A stretch of DNA of 30,038 bases from JBBILO01 sp037444855 (GTDB lineage: Bacteria; Patescibacteriota; Microgenomatia; UBA1406; GWC2-37-13), in the NCBI GenBank assembly GCA_037444855.1, contig JBBILO010000009.1:1-30038 (forward strand). The letters run 5' to 3'. This document shows, piece by piece, positions 28,389 to 30,038 of this stretch. A program made the translations under genes and the position numbers. Position 1 is the first letter of the stretch, and every line of letters starts with the position of its first letter. The notes under the pieces were generated by a model. It did not search any database and had not been told where the DNA came from. It worked only from the letters and a program-made list of their open reading frames with translations.

Positions 28389-30038
28389 TTAATCCAATTT
28401 TTGCTTAATTTGATTTTGGTCTTTAAAGTGAAATGATAATATAAAAACAAAGCTAATGATCATTAACCCAAATCCAACAAATTCCAAATACTGCGGCCAG
28501 AAAATGATTAGAACGTAGAACGTAGAACTTGGAACGTTAATATCTGTTCTACGTTCTACGTTCCACGTTCCACTCTTAAGCCGCCACCCATTCGCCCAGT
28601 TGTTAACCAAGACATGATCTTTTAATTTTTCGCCAAAGAAGAAAGGAAAGATTTTTGTTAACCAATGATCGCTTTTTACTAAATACGCCTGCCAGCCAGG
28701 ATCGAAGGATTGAGATAAAAAGATTAAATTAGATTGATTTATATTATCTATCTCTAATTGATAATGATAGTAATTTTGTTTTTTAACCGATAATGGAAAA
28801 GAAAAATTTATTTCAAGGTTTTGGTTCTTTTCTAGGTCTTTATTTTTAAAAAATAATGATTTTAACTTTTTATAAGGAAAAAGATAAAAATCTACTTCTT
28901 CGATTAAATTTTCATTGGCGATTCCTTGATATTTTCGATCCATAAAAACAAGACTATAGCCTTGGCCATAAAAAAATTTTTCTGGTATAAAAAAGTATTC
29001 CTCATCTCTTTTTAATCTTTCTTCGATTAAAGTTTGCTTTTTTGTTTCATCAAGTAAATAAAAAAATAATCGCCTGCCTTTCAGATTTCGATTTTTTATT
29101 TTCATCAAATAGCCGTATTTTTGATTGAAAAAAGGGATAAAAATTGAATGACATTGAGTATTAAGAGAACATGGATTAAAGATAAAATCAGTGTTTTTAA
29201 ATTTTCTAATCAAAGTTTTATTGATAAAAAATTGACCTTGATCATTATTGATTTGATAGTTAATAAAAGTGGAAAAATTTTTAGGTTGTTGATTTTCTAA
29301 CAAAACAGCATGATATACAGGAGAAAATTTTTCTATTTGATAATTGTTCAAGTTAATATTACTGTTAAAGTTTAAAACAAAATAATTATCGATTTCTTCT
29401 AAAGACCATTCTTTTTTGCCCAATCTTTTTACTGAAGTTAAGTCTAAGAAAGGAAAATAAAATTGTGGATTTTGATTTTCATTTATATAGTGGCCAAAAG
29501 TTGAAAATGCGCTGTCTTTATTGGTAATATCACTAATTTGAGGAGCGATGGTTGGTAAATCATTAATTAATGAAATAAATTCTTTTGTTTGGAGTTTGTT
29601 TTTTACTTGATAAAGAGAAAAAAATTGATTTTTTTGAATTAAATTTATTTTTTTACTTTGATTGATAAGATTTTCAGTTCTATCATTAGCGAGCGTTTTT
29701 GTCGTTCCCACAATTGGTTTTAAAGAGCGATCAAAGAGAAGATAGTCAATTTGATATTTTTCCAATACTTTTTCGAATTTTTCAAGACTTTCTGACTCAA
29801 TTGCCGTTTTTAATTCCCAAAAATAACTTTCAGAATTTTTACTCCAAGTGTCAAAGGTACGAGAAACCATTGGTTGTTCAATTCCATACCACAAAAATCC
29901 GGAACCATTATATCCCCAGCGATATTGATACCATCCCCAAAAAGTATATTCTGGTAAAAGAGCAATTCTTTTATTTTTATCTTCTTTTTTAAAATAGTCA
30001 ATTAAATTTAAATATTCCTCGGGAATTTTAACCTTCAT
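28389..30038 (-). CDS. C-terminal part of a large membrane-associated protein (partial)
   Basis: 549 codons are visible. The window ends at an in-frame ATG, and the sequence begins like the middle of a domain (MKVKIPEEYLNLIDYFKKE), so the gene probably continues beyond the window. The visible part is a mostly extracytoplasmic-looking, Asn/Tyr/Phe-rich region with beta character, then SQSFDPGWQAYLV and a C-terminal membrane helix (EFVGFGLMIISFVFILSF) with a basic end. The SFDPGWQA motif and layout recall the C-terminal domains of YfhO/GT-C-like membrane proteins, but this is only a resemblance. Residues close to the membrane helix (SGTWNVERRTDINVPSSTFY) are encoded by an inserted palindrome. 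Confidence 0.65.
   Translation of the reverse strand: MKVKIPEEYLNLIDYFKKEDKNKRIALLPEYTFWGWYQYRWGYNGSGFLWYGIEQPMVSRTFDTWSKNSESYFWELKTAIESESLEKFEKVLEKYQIDYLLFDRSLKPIVGTTKTLANDRTENLINQSKKINLIQKNQFFSLYQVKNKLQTKEFISLINDLPTIAPQISDITNKDSAFSTFGHYINENQNPQFYFPFLDLTSVKRLGKKEWSLEEIDNYFVLNFNSNINLNNYQIEKFSPVYHAVLLENQQPKNFSTFINYQINNDQGQFFINKTLIRKFKNTDFIFNPCSLNTQCHSIFIPFFNQKYGYLMKIKNRNLKGRRLFFYLLDETKKQTLIEERLKRDEEYFFIPEKFFYGQGYSLVFMDRKYQGIANENLIEEVDFYLFPYKKLKSLFFKNKDLEKNQNLEINFSFPLSVKKQNYYHYQLEIDNINQSNLIFLSQSFDPGWQAYLVKSDHWLTKIFPFFFGEKLKDHVLVNNWANGWRLKSGTWNVERRTDINVPSSTFYVLIIFWPQYLEFVGFGLMIISFVFILSFHFKDQNQIKQKLD
28511..28573. repeat. Palindromic repeat inside a reading frame
   Basis: Perfect 18-bp arms (28511-28528 and 28546-28563) around a 17-nt loop; each arm is built from a tandem GAACGTA unit, and CACGTTCCAC trails on the right. 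The 63-nt stretch is a multiple of three and keeps the host frame open, as Rickettsia palindromic elements do. Confidence 0.8.

Overview
This is an AT-rich, densely packed bacterial window, about one third G+C by eye. Its style fits the candidate phyla radiation (Patescibacteria, probably Microgenomates-like). The grounds are inference: small genome style, many lineage-restricted exported proteins with Pro/Thr tails, a LytR-CpsA-Psr protein, a DUF87/HerA-type secretion ATPase, stand-alone GIY-YIG and S23-like proteins, and very few Shine-Dalgarno sites. TGA is used as a normal stop in several genes, which argues against the UGA=Gly code of Gracilibacteria and Absconditabacteria.

Layout. 28-5563: a translationally coupled pair of GT-B glycosyltransferases, a divergent GalT-like nucleotidyltransferase, an LCP protein and an unknown protein. 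5638-6156: tRNA-Arg, a broken tRNA-Trp copy split in its anticodon by a 54-nt double hairpin, a GIY-YIG gene, and an intact tRNA-Trp. 6236-8060: a divergent pair, a glutaredoxin-like protein with a Pro-rich tail and a GH18-like exported protein. 8061-8550: two inverted arrays of a 10-bp repeat around a decayed S23-type gene. 8462-12557: unknown proteins, including a tail-anchored protein and a 710-aa coiled-coil protein transcribed divergently. 12693-13301: a PaaX/Cas2-like regulator. 13695-17574: an excisionase-type HTH protein sharing one symmetric promoter with an exported-protein operon (Cys-rich repeat protein, small membrane protein, cohesin-domain protein, fibronectin-III protein). 17778-21280: site-2 protease, ribosomal L28, a broken PaaX-like gene, peptide deformylase and a GT2 glycosyltransferase. 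21438-25333: lytic-transglycosylase-like protein, YtxH protein and a large secretion/conjugation-type ATPase. 25383-28321: an island of small unknown genes, relics, dispersed hairpins and a non-coding, hairpin-rich stretch. 28389-30038: the C-terminal part of a large membrane-associated protein.

Working together: much of the window serves the cell surface (glycosyltransferases, sugar-nucleotide enzyme, LCP attachment, GH18 and SLT hydrolases, adhesin-like operon, secretion ATPase). Housekeeping genes (def, rpmB, tRNAs) sit among them.

Two themes stand out. First, at least ten genes have a recognisable -35/-10 promoter whose -10 box ends only 6-8 nt before the start codon, implying leaderless mRNAs, and two divergent gene pairs share a single palindromic -10 box (ATTATAAT). 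Second, the window is peppered with small repeats of several families: 10-11-bp arrays just after stop codons, hairpins with a CGC loop at truncated gene ends, CGATCG palindromes around PaaX-like genes, a palindrome inside a reading frame, and the hairpin pair in tRNA-Trp. No CRISPR array or complete insertion sequence was seen.
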